Shown here: positions 1 through 6,021 of the stretch, piece after piece
How positions within the stretch are numbered: position 1 is the stretch's first letter
How the letters are laid out: every line of letters begins with the position of its first letter
NCBI GenBank assembly: GCA_002435585.1
Contig: DJDY01000119.1
Location: forward strand, 11,342 to 24,813
Direction: 5' to 3'
Origin: Lachnospira sp. UBA5912
GTDB taxonomy: Bacteria > Bacillota > Clostridia > Lachnospirales > Lachnospiraceae
Length of the DNA stretch: 13,472 bases
Notes under the pieces: generated by a model
Told to the model about the DNA's origin: nothing
The model's input: only the letters and a program-made list of their open reading frames with translations
Databases searched by the model: none
Made by a program: the position numbers and the translations under genes

Positions 1-1202
1 TAGTTCTTGGAATTTTGTTCAAGTTCTTGTTACCAGTTCAAACACAGAATGCATTAAACAATTACATACTTACACCTGTAAAAACAATGTTTCTTAATGC
101 ACTTAAAATGATAGTTGGTCCAGTAGTATTTTTCTCAATTGTTACATGTCTGTCACAGTTTGATAATATACGGGAGCTTGGTAAAATCGGTGCCAAGGTT
201 ATGGGAATGTATCTTTTAACCACACTTTTTGCAGTAGCATCAGGTATTGGAGTGTTTTATGTATTCCAGCCGGGGAATCCTTCACTTGCGGCATATGTGA
301 CTGATGCTGCAAGTAAGACAATAGCAACAGCGCAGAGCACCAACATATCACTGGTTGATACAATAGTTAATATTGTTCCTTCCAATATAGTCAAGCCATT
401 TATTCAATCAGATATGCTTCAGATTATATTTATAGCAATTATAAGTGGTGTAGCAGTTGGTATGATAGGTGATTATTCCAAGCCATTAAAGAACTTTTTC
501 GAGGGCTGCAATATGCTGTTCCTTAAAATAACAACAATCATAGTTAAGGTTATTCCACTTGCAGTATTATGTTCAATGACATCACTTGTAATGCTTACAG
601 GTTTTGATATGCTTATCTCTATTATGAGTTTTACACTTACATTTATAGTGGCACTTATTGTTATGATGTGTGTATATTTAGTTCTGACACTAATAATAGC
701 AAGAGTGAACCCTATCCAGCTTATTAAAAAGCATGCACCAGCTATGCTGACAAGCTTCAGTCTTGCATCTTCTAATGCAGCTATGCCATTTAACATAAGT
801 TCATGTAAGAAGCTTGGAATATCTTCAAAGATATCTTCATTTTCGATACCACTTGGAGCTACTGTGAATATGGATGGTTCATGTGTATATATGGCAGTGG
901 CAGGACTTTTCCTTGCCAAAATATTTGGAATCCCGATTGATAGTTCAACTTTATTTTCTATGATATTTTCAATCATATTGCTTTCAATCGGAGCTCCTGG
1001 CGTACCAGGTGCAGGACTTGTCTGCCTGTCTGTTCTTATAACACAGATGGGTGTACCGGCAGAAGCTATAAGTATAATAATGGGTATAGATTCACTTCTT
1101 GGTATGTTCCGTGTTGCTGTGAACTCAACAGGAGATGTTGCAGTGTCACTTATAGTGGCAAAGACAGAGGGATTGCTGAATGTGAAGAAATATAATGAAT
1201 AG
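1..1202 (+). CDS. DAACS-family Na+-coupled dicarboxylate/amino-acid symporter, 5' end missing
   Basis: Secondary transporter of the inner membrane that uses a sodium (or proton) gradient to import acidic or neutral amino acids or dicarboxylates. The frame is open from base 3 to the TAG at 1200-1202. The first residues already match the family's TM1-TM2 region (KMIVGPVVFFSIV), so only a short N-terminus lies outside the window, and a TTG at 15 is not the real start. Family marks: the HP1 serine-rich loop SLASSNAAMP (759-788), the NMDG sodium-site motif in TM7 (867-878), the HP2 loop GAPGVPGAG, and TM8 GIDSLLGMFRVAVNSTGD. Aligned to GltPh, the sodium ligands N310, D312, N401 and D405 and the substrate-carboxylate Arg397 are kept, but Asp394, which holds the substrate amino group, is Gly. 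The family is certain. The substrate is not, and the Gly argues for a ligand without an alpha-amino group. Confidence 0.93.
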   Translation, partial: VLGILFKFLLPVQTQNALNNYILTPVKTMFLNALKMIVGPVVFFSIVTCLSQFDNIRELGKIGAKVMGMYLLTTLFAVASGIGVFYVFQPGNPSLAAYVTDAASKTIATAQSTNISLVDTIVNIVPSNIVKPFIQSDMLQIIFIAIISGVAVGMIGDYSKPLKNFFEGCNMLFLKITTIIVKVIPLAVLCSMTSLVMLTGFDMLISIMSFTLTFIVALIVMMCVYLVLTLIIARVNPIQLIKKHAPAMLTSFSLASSNAAMPFNISSCKKLGISSKISSFSIPLGATVNMDGSCVYMAVAGLFLAKIFGIPIDSSTLFSMIFSIILLSIGAPGVPGAGLVCLSVLITQMGVPAEAISIIMGIDSLLGMFRVAVNSTGDVAVSLIVAKTEGLLNVKKYNE

Positions 1203-1207
1203 GATAT

Positions 1208-1326
1208 GTGGGGCAGAATACATTCTTTACGAACGGATGATATAAGATACGGAAAGCCCGTCGTCAGTAATACTTCGGGCTTTCCGTGTCTTATATCTGA
1301 CATTGACATAATCAGTGGGGCAGAAT
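1208..1326. repeat. 12-bp direct repeat flanking the terminator hairpin
   Basis: GTGGGGCAGAAT occurs at 1208-1219 and again at 1315-1326, 107 bp apart, with the 22-bp hairpin between them. The copies are exact. Nothing else in the interval looks like a gene, and no transposase is present. This may be a remnant of a small insertion or duplication, or chance. Confidence 0.6.
1239..1297. terminator. 22-bp stem-loop between convergent genes, probable bidirectional terminator
   Basis: Arms 1239-1260 and 1276-1297 pair along all 22 positions with a single G-U wobble (T1248/G1288), around a 15-nt loop. The inner part has the form AAAGCCCG...CGGGCTTT, typical of a terminator with short A and T runs on either side, so it could stop transcription in both directions. 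It lies 36 nt after the symporter stop and 87 nt beyond the end of the convergent hemerythrin gene. There is no long T-run beyond the outer stem, so termination efficiency is uncertain. Confidence 0.75.
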
Positions 1327-1384
1327 GAGGAAAGAAATTGAGCACAAAACACACAATTTCTCTTCTATTATGTCGTAAGTCTGT

Positions 1385-2254
1385 TTAAGAAATTGAATGT
1401 CTGCTATATTCCCCAATCTTCTTATCAGCTCCAAGTATATGGTTAGATAACCATGTCACAAGGAAGTTAACAAGGTCAAGAAGATATTGCTGCTGGTTGT
1501 TATCCATGGATTCTAACTCGTGGATATCGATATTGACCAGTTTATCTATGAATGACTCATGAGCATGCTTCTGGGCTTCAATACCAGGATAGTTAATTTG
1601 TGTCATATAATCTTCCTCATCATGGAAGTGGAATTCAGTATAGTCTTTAAGCTGTCCAAGCAGAGCCATTATCTGGTCATATTTATCATGGGCGAAATCA
1701 TCATGTATAAGTTCATAAGTTTCGTTGATGATTTCAAACAGTCTCTTATGTTCTGTATCAATCAGATCAACACCAGTCTTATACTTGTCAGTGAAAGTAA
1801 ATAAGCCACCTTCATTTTTGCCTGTAGAATTGTCAGAAGAGTCAGAAGATGAATTATTGGCAGTGCTCATTTTGCCAATCATCATATCGTTGCTTAATAT
1901 GTGATGGTATAACCAGCGCACAAGAAAAGAAATACATTCATTAAAAGAATCCCTGGCAGCTTTGGTTGATGACTTATCAAGCTGGAATTCATTAACTTTC
2001 TTTGCAAATGCAGCATGCTCTTTTTTCTGAAGTGCAAGCTCAGGGTCGTTGATGCTTTCCATATAAGCCTCCTCATGTGCAAAATGAGTTGCTGCATAAT
2101 CCCTAAGACCAGATATAAGGTTGTTTGCAACCGGGGTGATATCATCAAGCTCATCAGCCATAGATATAGCATCATTTATCATCTTAAATAATTTGGCGTG
2201 TTCATCGTCGATCTCTTTAATGCCAATAAGGCAGTCCTTAGTAAATTCGTACAT
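1385..2254 (-). CDS. Tandem (two-domain) bacteriohemerythrin
   Basis: Two complete hemerythrin four-helix domains in one 289-residue protein, about twice the usual length of a bacterial hemerythrin, joined by a Ser/Asn/Gly-rich linker (about 131-150). Di-iron ligands visible in domain 1: His19, His57, Glu61, His80, His118, Asp123. In domain 2: His169, His209, Glu213, His232, His272, Asp277. At the usual first His of the HxxxH motif both domains carry Gln (Gln76 and Gln228). There is no signal peptide or membrane segment, so it should be cytosolic. The family binds O2 through a non-heme di-iron site and in anaerobes is thought to scavenge, sense or deliver oxygen, or to store iron. The start is set by AAGGAGG on the minus strand (2266-2260), 5 nt before ATG. 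It lies about 100 nt downstream of pepT on the same strand and could be co-transcribed with it. Confidence 0.93.
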   Translation of the reverse strand: MYEFTKDCLIGIKEIDDEHAKLFKMINDAISMADELDDITPVANNLISGLRDYAATHFAHEEAYMESINDPELALQKKEHAAFAKKVNEFQLDKSSTKAARDSFNECISFLVRWLYHHILSNDMMIGKMSTANNSSSDSSDNSTGKNEGGLFTFTDKYKTGVDLIDTEHKRLFEIINETYELIHDDFAHDKYDQIMALLGQLKDYTEFHFHDEEDYMTQINYPGIEAQKHAHESFIDKLVNIDIHELESMDNNQQQYLLDLVNFLVTWLSNHILGADKKIGEYSRHSIS

Positions 2255-2257
2255 ATA

Positions 2258-2342
2258 TACCTCCTTGTTTTTACGAAGTAAAAATCCGAGCTCCCAGCGA
2301 GGAGAGGTATTTACCTCCTTGTTTTTACGAAGTAAAAATCCG
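2258..2342 (-). repeat. Duplicated 31-bp unit (stem-loop plus Shine-Dalgarno) in the hemerythrin leader
   Basis: An exact 31-nt sequence occurs at 2258-2288 and 2312-2342, offset by 54 bp. With one mismatch the identity extends a few bases further on the ATG-proximal side. Read on the minus strand, each unit contains TTTTTAC-TTC-GTAAAAA, a 7-bp stem with a 3-nt loop, followed by CAAGGAGGTA. Only the ATG-proximal copy (2258-2288) serves a start codon. The distal copy's SD can fold locally as GAGGT-AAAT-ACCTC and has no ATG or GTG at a suitable distance. The unit fills the gap between the pepT stop and the hemerythrin start. Confidence 0.9.
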
Positions 2343-2355
2343 CAGCTTCATAATA

Positions 2356-3573
2356 TCATTTGCTGAATAATTTAACAAGTTCGATTAATACATTTACCAT
2401 CATATCCATTCCTTCAACGGTAATGTGTTCATATGGACCATGGTATGCATGGCCGCCAGTTCCAAGATTAGGGCATGGCAGTCCTTTATAGCTTAAAAGA
2501 CATCCGTCAGTGCCGCCACGGATAGGAAGAATGAGAGGTGTTACATCTGCATTTACACAGGCTGTTTTAGCTTTATCGATAAGCTGCATACAATCCTTAA
2601 TGATTGCAGCCATATTATAATACTGGTCTGTTATTGTAAGAGTCACCGTACCGTTACCCCACTGTTCATTCATTATTTTTTCTATATGTTTTAATGTTTT
2701 TTTCTTTGCTTCAAACAAAGTTATATCATGGTCACGTATGATATAAGACAGATGAGCTTCGCCGACCTCCCCGCTCATACTTACAAGATGGTAAAAACCT
2801 TCGTAATCACTTGTGTTACGTGGTGTTTCCATAGCAGGGATGCAGTTGTTTATCTGCATTGCAACAAGACTTGCATTAATCATGGTATCTTTGGCAGAGC
2901 CAGGGTGGACATTGAAACCTTTGATGGTGAATTCGGCTTTGGCAGCATTGAAGTTTTCATATTGTATTTCACCTTCGGTATCTCCATCAACAGTATAAGC
3001 ATAGTCAGCATTAAATTGTGAAAGATTAAAATGTTCAGCTCCCATACCTATCTCTTCATCAGGAGTGAAAGCTACGCGGACGGGTCCGTGTGGGATATCG
3101 TTAGCCATTATATACTCTATCATAGTAAGTATCTCAGCAATACCAGCTTTATCATCTGCACCAAGTATGGTTGTTCCATCTGAGGTAATAAGTGTTCTTC
3201 CTTTCAGTTCTTTAAGGTGGGGAAAGATTACCGGATCAAGTATAAGACCACTTGTTCCAAGAGAAATAGCCTTACCATCATAATTTTTCGTAATAACAGG
3301 TGTTATGTCACCATTGCAGAAGTCGGATACGGTATCCATATGCGCTATGAAGCCTATGGCAGGAGACGATTCGCATCCTTTGGAGGCAGGAAGTTTGCCA
3401 TATAGATAACATTTATCATCTAGAACGACATCCTCTAATCCAAGCTCTTTCATCTCGGCTTCAAGCTGTCTGGCAAGATTAAACTGGCATGATGAAGATG
3501 GTACAGATGAACTGTTTTCATTGCTTGGAGTTTTAATTACAACATAATTAAGTAAACGTTCATAAGCTTTCAT
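2356..3573 (-). CDS. pepT: Peptidase T (tripeptide aminopeptidase, M20B)
   Basis: Cytosolic di-zinc aminopeptidase that removes the N-terminal residue from tripeptides. The 405-residue length is normal for PepT. The metal and catalytic residues fall at or next to their places in the E. coli enzyme: His78 and Asp80 in IAHMDT, Asp140 in GADDKAG, Glu173-Glu174 in PDEEIG, Asp196 in TVDGD, and His378 near the C-terminus (GGHAYHGP). The lid-domain His223 (NVHPGSAK) and the substrate loop IRGGTDG (351-357) are also present. The start at 3573 gives the expected N-terminus (AYERLLNYVVIKTPS). The ribosome binding site in front is weak and distant (AGAAAGG about 13 nt upstream). Transcription diverges from thiW, and the hemerythrin gene follows on the same strand. 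Confidence 0.96.
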   Translation of the reverse strand: MKAYERLLNYVVIKTPSNENSSSVPSSSCQFNLARQLEAEMKELGLEDVVLDDKCYLYGKLPASKGCESSPAIGFIAHMDTVSDFCNGDITPVITKNYDGKAISLGTSGLILDPVIFPHLKELKGRTLITSDGTTILGADDKAGIAEILTMIEYIMANDIPHGPVRVAFTPDEEIGMGAEHFNLSQFNADYAYTVDGDTEGEIQYENFNAAKAEFTIKGFNVHPGSAKDTMINASLVAMQINNCIPAMETPRNTSDYEGFYHLVSMSGEVGEAHLSYIIRDHDITLFEAKKKTLKHIEKIMNEQWGNGTVTLTITDQYYNMAAIIKDCMQLIDKAKTACVNADVTPLILPIRGGTDGCLLSYKGLPCPNLGTGGHAYHGPYEHITVEGMDMMVNVLIELVKLFSK

Positions 3574-3598
3574 AAATATAATACGCCTTTCTCTATAT

Positions 3599-3628
3599 TT
3601 AAGTTATTGTTAATTAAGTTATTGTTAA
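3599..3628. repeat. 15-bp tandem direct repeat upstream of pepT
   Basis: TTAAGTTATTGTTAA occurs twice with no spacer (3599-3613 and 3614-3628), 26 to 55 bp upstream of the pepT start codon. The TTAA ends give each unit a partly symmetric look. The position fits the pepT core promoter or an operator, and TTAACA on the minus strand could act as a -35. I could not identify a convincing matching -10, so the role is open. Confidence 0.6.
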
Positions 3629-3653
3629 GAGCCAACCTTTGCCCCTGACATAA

Positions 3654-3694
3654 TTGACATAAATATATCACACATTTGCATAATATGGTATACT
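3654..3694 (+). promoter_or_regulatory. Candidate promoter for thiW and the genes after it
   Basis: Two overlapping readings are possible. TTGACA (3654-3659) lies 19 nt before CATAAT (3679-3684), a perfect -35 with a 5/6 -10 but a long spacer. Alternatively, TGGTATACT (3686-3694) is an extended -10 element that needs no good -35. Either would start a transcript around 3690-3702 and leave a leader of roughly 230 nt before thiW. Prediction from sequence only. Confidence 0.45.
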
Positions 3695-3930
3695 ACTATG
3701 CGTATTTATGTGCTGGCTTGAACATGTATGTGTGCATTATGCGTATTATATGTATCAGGTGTATGGAATATAAGCGACACATAAAAATATCAGCTTATGT
3801 AATATGCTATGCAATAATGGTCATAAGTTCAAAAGTCTTATTATGCAGGAATGAATGCCTTTTTGACCTTTTGTCACTTACATCATAATATAATTCAGGA
3901 CAGTATCAAATAAAAATGGAGGTCTTACGA

Positions 3931-4449
3931 ATGAAATCAACTAATATTAAAAAATTATCAATAGCAGGAATATTGTGTGCGGTTGCGGTTGTTGGCAGCC
4001 TTTTCTCATTTCCGGTGTTTGGAAGTAAGTGTGCACCAGTGCAGCATATGGTAAATGTGTTCTGTGCAGTGCTTTTAGGACCAGGGTACGGAGTGATGGC
4101 AGCATTTGTGGCATCACTTATAAGAAATCTGCTGGGAATAGGAAGCCTTATGGCATTCCCTGGTAGTATGTTTGGTGCACTTATATGTGGTATTGTGTAC
4201 AAAAAGCTGCATAATATTATAGCAACTATGATAGGAGAAGTAGCAGGTACTTCGTTGCTTGGTGGTTTATGTGCATATCCGGTTGCAATATTCCTTATGG
4301 GAAAAAGTGCGGCTAATCTTGCATTTTATGTATATATATTCCCATTTTTTGTTTCAACGGCCGTTGGCGCACTTATATCAGGAATAATAGTACTTAGTCT
4401 TAAGGGCTCAGGATTACTTGCAAAGATGCAGCAGAGTATAGAAGAATAA
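3931..4449 (+). CDS. thiW: ThiW, thiazole-specific ECF transporter S component
   Basis: Membrane substrate-binding (S) subunit of an energy-coupling-factor transporter, predicted to import the thiamin precursor hydroxyethylthiazole together with a shared ECF ATPase/EcfT module encoded elsewhere. The 172-residue protein is almost all membrane segments. It shows the family pattern PVQHMVNV (36-43), LLGPGYG (48-54), and RNLLGIGSLMAFPGSMFGA (65-83). The start is ATG 3931, with GGAGG at 3918-3922 and 8 nt spacing. An in-frame ATG at 3916 is part of the ribosome binding site. thiM follows after 72 nt, which supports the thiazole assignment. No ECF ATPases are in the window. Confidence 0.92.
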   Translation: MKSTNIKKLSIAGILCAVAVVGSLFSFPVFGSKCAPVQHMVNVFCAVLLGPGYGVMAAFVASLIRNLLGIGSLMAFPGSMFGALICGIVYKKLHNIIATMIGEVAGTSLLGGLCAYPVAIFLMGKSAANLAFYVYIFPFFVSTAVGALISGIIVLSLKGSGLLAKMQQSIEE

Positions 4450-4460
4450 ATAAGTTAGTG

Positions 4461-4508
4461 TCTGCACACATTTGACATACGCCAGATATGTGCAAAAACG
4501 TGTGCAGA
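4461..4508 (+). promoter_or_regulatory. Stem-loop just upstream of the thiM start
   Basis: TCTGCACAC (4461-4469) pairs perfectly with GTGTGCAGA (4500-4508). Inside is a second stem, ACATA (4475-4479) with TATGT (4487-4491), around a 7-nt loop. The structure ends directly before ATGAGG, the SD region of thiM. It could protect the mRNA 3' end of thiW, act as an attenuator, or set thiM translation. There is no T-run, so it is not a standard terminator. Confidence 0.55.
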
Positions 4509-4516
4509 AATGAGGA
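4487..4516 (+). repeat. 30-nt element at the thiM start, shared with yjjB (copy 1)
   Basis: Gap-free alignment to 6936-6965 gives 25 identities of 30, with four transitions and one transversion. The 3' parts are identical (GAAATGAGGA). Both copies sit at the 5' end of a gene, just after a stem-loop. The ATGAGG part serves as SD for thiM. Confidence 0.6.
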
Positions 4517-4521
4517 TTAAA

Positions 4522-5433
4522 ATGTTTGAAAATATAATAGCAGATGTCCATAAAAATAAACCACTTATTCACAGTATAACGAACTATGTCAGTATAAATG
4601 ATTGTGCTAATATACTCCTTGCAAGCGGAGGGGCGGCAATTATGGCAGAAGATATACATGAGGTAGAAGATATAACGTCAATATGTAATGGTCTTAATAT
4701 TAATATTGGCATGCTTAATAAAAGCAAGCTTGAAGCTATGATTCTTGCCGGTAAGAAAGCAAACAGCCTTAATCATCCAGTTGTACTTGACCCTGTTGGT
4801 GCTGGTGCATCAGCATTCAGAACGGAGTGTGCATTAAGAATTATAAATGAAGTGGACATAAATGTAATACGTGGTAACATATCAGAGATAAAGGCACTTG
4901 CCAAGGCTGTAGATGATTCATGTGATTCTGTGGCTATAAATGATAAGCTAAAAAACAGTTCTAAAGGTGTTGAAGCGAGTGATATAGATCGTGTTACAGA
5001 AAACAATCTATCAGATGCGATACAGTTTGCCAGAGCATTTGCAAAAAAAGCAAATATAGTAGTATCCATGACTGGTGTTATAGATATAGTTACAGATGGC
5101 AATATTGTATACTGCATAAGAAACGGACATCCTATGATGAGTAAGGTGACAGGCGCCGGATGCCAGTTATCAGCATTGACAACAGCGTATATATCAGCGG
5201 TATATATGAATGCTGAATCATCAGAAAAACTTAGCAAAACAGATGGTAAATATACAGAAGCTGCTGCAGCAGCGGTCTGCGTTATGGGAATAAGCGGTGA
5301 GATTGCATATGGCAGGATGGACGGTCTTGATGGAAATGCATCATATAGAAATTATATAATAGATGCGGTATATAATATGACAGATGATAAGTTAAAGAGT
5401 ATGTGCAGGGTTGAGGTTATTAAATATGAGTAG
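4522..5433 (+). CDS. thiM: Hydroxyethylthiazole kinase
   Basis: Cytosolic ribokinase-fold enzyme that phosphorylates 4-methyl-5-(2-hydroxyethyl)thiazole with ATP, the salvage entry to thiamin phosphate synthesis. Motifs: PLIHSITNYVS (14-24), NIGMLNK (61-67), PVVLDPVGAGAS (86-97), VIRGNISEI (115-123), VSMTGVIDIV (181-190), and the anion-hole/catalytic VTGAGCQLSA (209-218) with Cys214. At 303 residues it is about 30 longer than typical ThiM. The extra length is mostly a segment after RGNISEI (about 130-165) and the C-terminal tail. ATG 4522 is chosen because GAGG (4512-4515) lies 6 nt before it. ATG 4510 is in frame but has no SD. It lies directly after thiW and overlaps the phosphatase gene. 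No thiD or thiE is in the window. Confidence 0.95.
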   Translation: MFENIIADVHKNKPLIHSITNYVSINDCANILLASGGAAIMAEDIHEVEDITSICNGLNINIGMLNKSKLEAMILAGKKANSLNHPVVLDPVGAGASAFRTECALRIINEVDINVIRGNISEIKALAKAVDDSCDSVAINDKLKNSSKGVEASDIDRVTENNLSDAIQFARAFAKKANIVVSMTGVIDIVTDGNIVYCIRNGHPMMSKVTGAGCQLSALTTAYISAVYMNAESSEKLSKTDGKYTEAAAAAVCVMGISGEIAYGRMDGLDGNASYRNYIIDAVYNMTDDKLKSMCRVEVIKYE

Positions 5434-5968
5434 TTATTTTTATTTTACAAGGCACGGACAGACAATATGGAATGTGGAAAACAAAATATGTGGTGCTACA
5501 GATATAGCACTTACAGAATTAGGCCACAGGCAGGCGCAAGAGCTTGGTGAAAGAATAAAAAATAATAATATCCACATAGATGAGATTCTTTATTCTCCGC
5601 TTATAAGAGCAGCAGATACGGCAAAACACATATCCATGGTAACAGGTATACCATGCAGAAAAGAGATACGTCTTAAAGAACAGAATTTTGGAAAGTATGA
5701 ATCAACAGCAAGAGATGGCAAAGAATTTGCTATGGCAAAGATGAACTTTGTATATGATTTCGATGGCGGTGAGACTATGCTACATCTGTGCCAGAGAATA
5801 TATAATCTGATTGATGATATAAAGAATGATGACAGTGGCAGGATATATCTTCTTGTTGCACATAATGGAATATCAAGAATAGTGGAATCGTATTTTAACA
5901 ATATGACAAATGAGGAATTCTCGGCATTTGGGATTAAAAACTGCGAATTAAAGAAATATAATTTCTAA
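5426..5968 (+). CDS. Histidine phosphatase family protein (phosphoglycerate-mutase-like), translationally coupled to thiM
   Basis: 180-residue branch-2-type histidine phosphatase fold. The phosphohistidine motif TRHGQT lies at 8-13 (Arg9, His10), the second Arg at 61 in SPLIRAADTA, the acid/base Glu at about 85 in LKEQNFGKYES, and the second His at 146 in VAHNGISR. The full phosphate pocket is present, so it should be active as a phosphomonoesterase. The length and lack of extra domains fit the CobC/GpmB-like small phosphatases, not glycolytic mutase. ATG 5426 lies 5 nt before the thiM stop codon, giving an 8-nt overlap. GAGG (5413-5416) inside thiM serves as its SD. This overlap suggests a role with ThiM, for example dephosphorylating a thiazole or thiamin phosphate, but the substrate is inferred from position only. 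Confidence 0.88.
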   Translation: MSSYFYFTRHGQTIWNVENKICGATDIALTELGHRQAQELGERIKNNNIHIDEILYSPLIRAADTAKHISMVTGIPCRKEIRLKEQNFGKYESTARDGKEFAMAKMNFVYDFDGGETMLHLCQRIYNLIDDIKNDDSGRIYLLVAHNGISRIVESYFNNMTNEEFSAFGIKNCELKKYNF

Positions 5969-6021
5969 GTTTATTTTATAGAATATTGTATGAATATGTA
6001 TGGATGGAGGCTTGCGTAAGA

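Larger units (their letters stand above)
3574..3930. other. 357-bp divergent intergenic region with long thiW leader; no known riboswitch recognised
   Basis: Gene-free region between the divergent pepT and thiW starts. From the pepT side it contains the 15-bp tandem repeat and the candidate promoter listed separately, then an AT-rich leader. In the leader TATGCGTATT occurs twice (3697-3706, 3738-3747). Short stems are ATAAGC/GCTTAT (3770-3775 with 3793-3798) and ATAAG/CTTAT (3823-3827 with 3837-3841). A TGAC/GTCA stem follows near 3863-3876. The conserved TPP-riboswitch core (CTGAGA and ACCTGA on the + strand) is absent, although thiazole uptake and kinase genes are common TPP targets. An open frame at 3676-3888 is Cys/Tyr/Ile-rich, lacks a ribosome binding site and is not called as a gene. 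Confidence 0.55.

Noticed and set aside
473..1354. 293-codon minus-strand open frame opposite the symporter gene
   Set aside because: It is antisense to a gene with full family motifs, has no recognisable domain, and runs through the terminator hairpin. It is a frame shadow.
2121..2366. Plus-strand frame with repeated SLFLRSKNP peptide
   Set aside because: The peptide repeat arises because the duplicated 31-bp leader unit is offset by 54 bp (18 codons). The frame is antisense to hemerythrin and has no RBS.
3735..3800. Minus-strand resemblance to TPP riboswitch boxes (GCTGATAT and ACCTGATAC)
   Set aside because: The order is suggestive, but the conserved GAGA, the second-half core and the pairing stems are missing. 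It would also point toward pepT, not a thiamin gene.
3676..3888. 70-codon plus-strand frame in the pepT-thiW gap
   Set aside because: It needs a TTG start, has no Shine-Dalgarno sequence, and has a Cys/Tyr/Ile-rich composition typical of translated AT-rich non-coding DNA.
4472..4477. Perfect TTGACA between thiW and thiM as a -35 box
   Set aside because: No -10-like sequence lies at 16-19 nt spacing, and the hexamer lies within the nested stem-loop. The TTGACA at 1303-1308 fails for the same reason.
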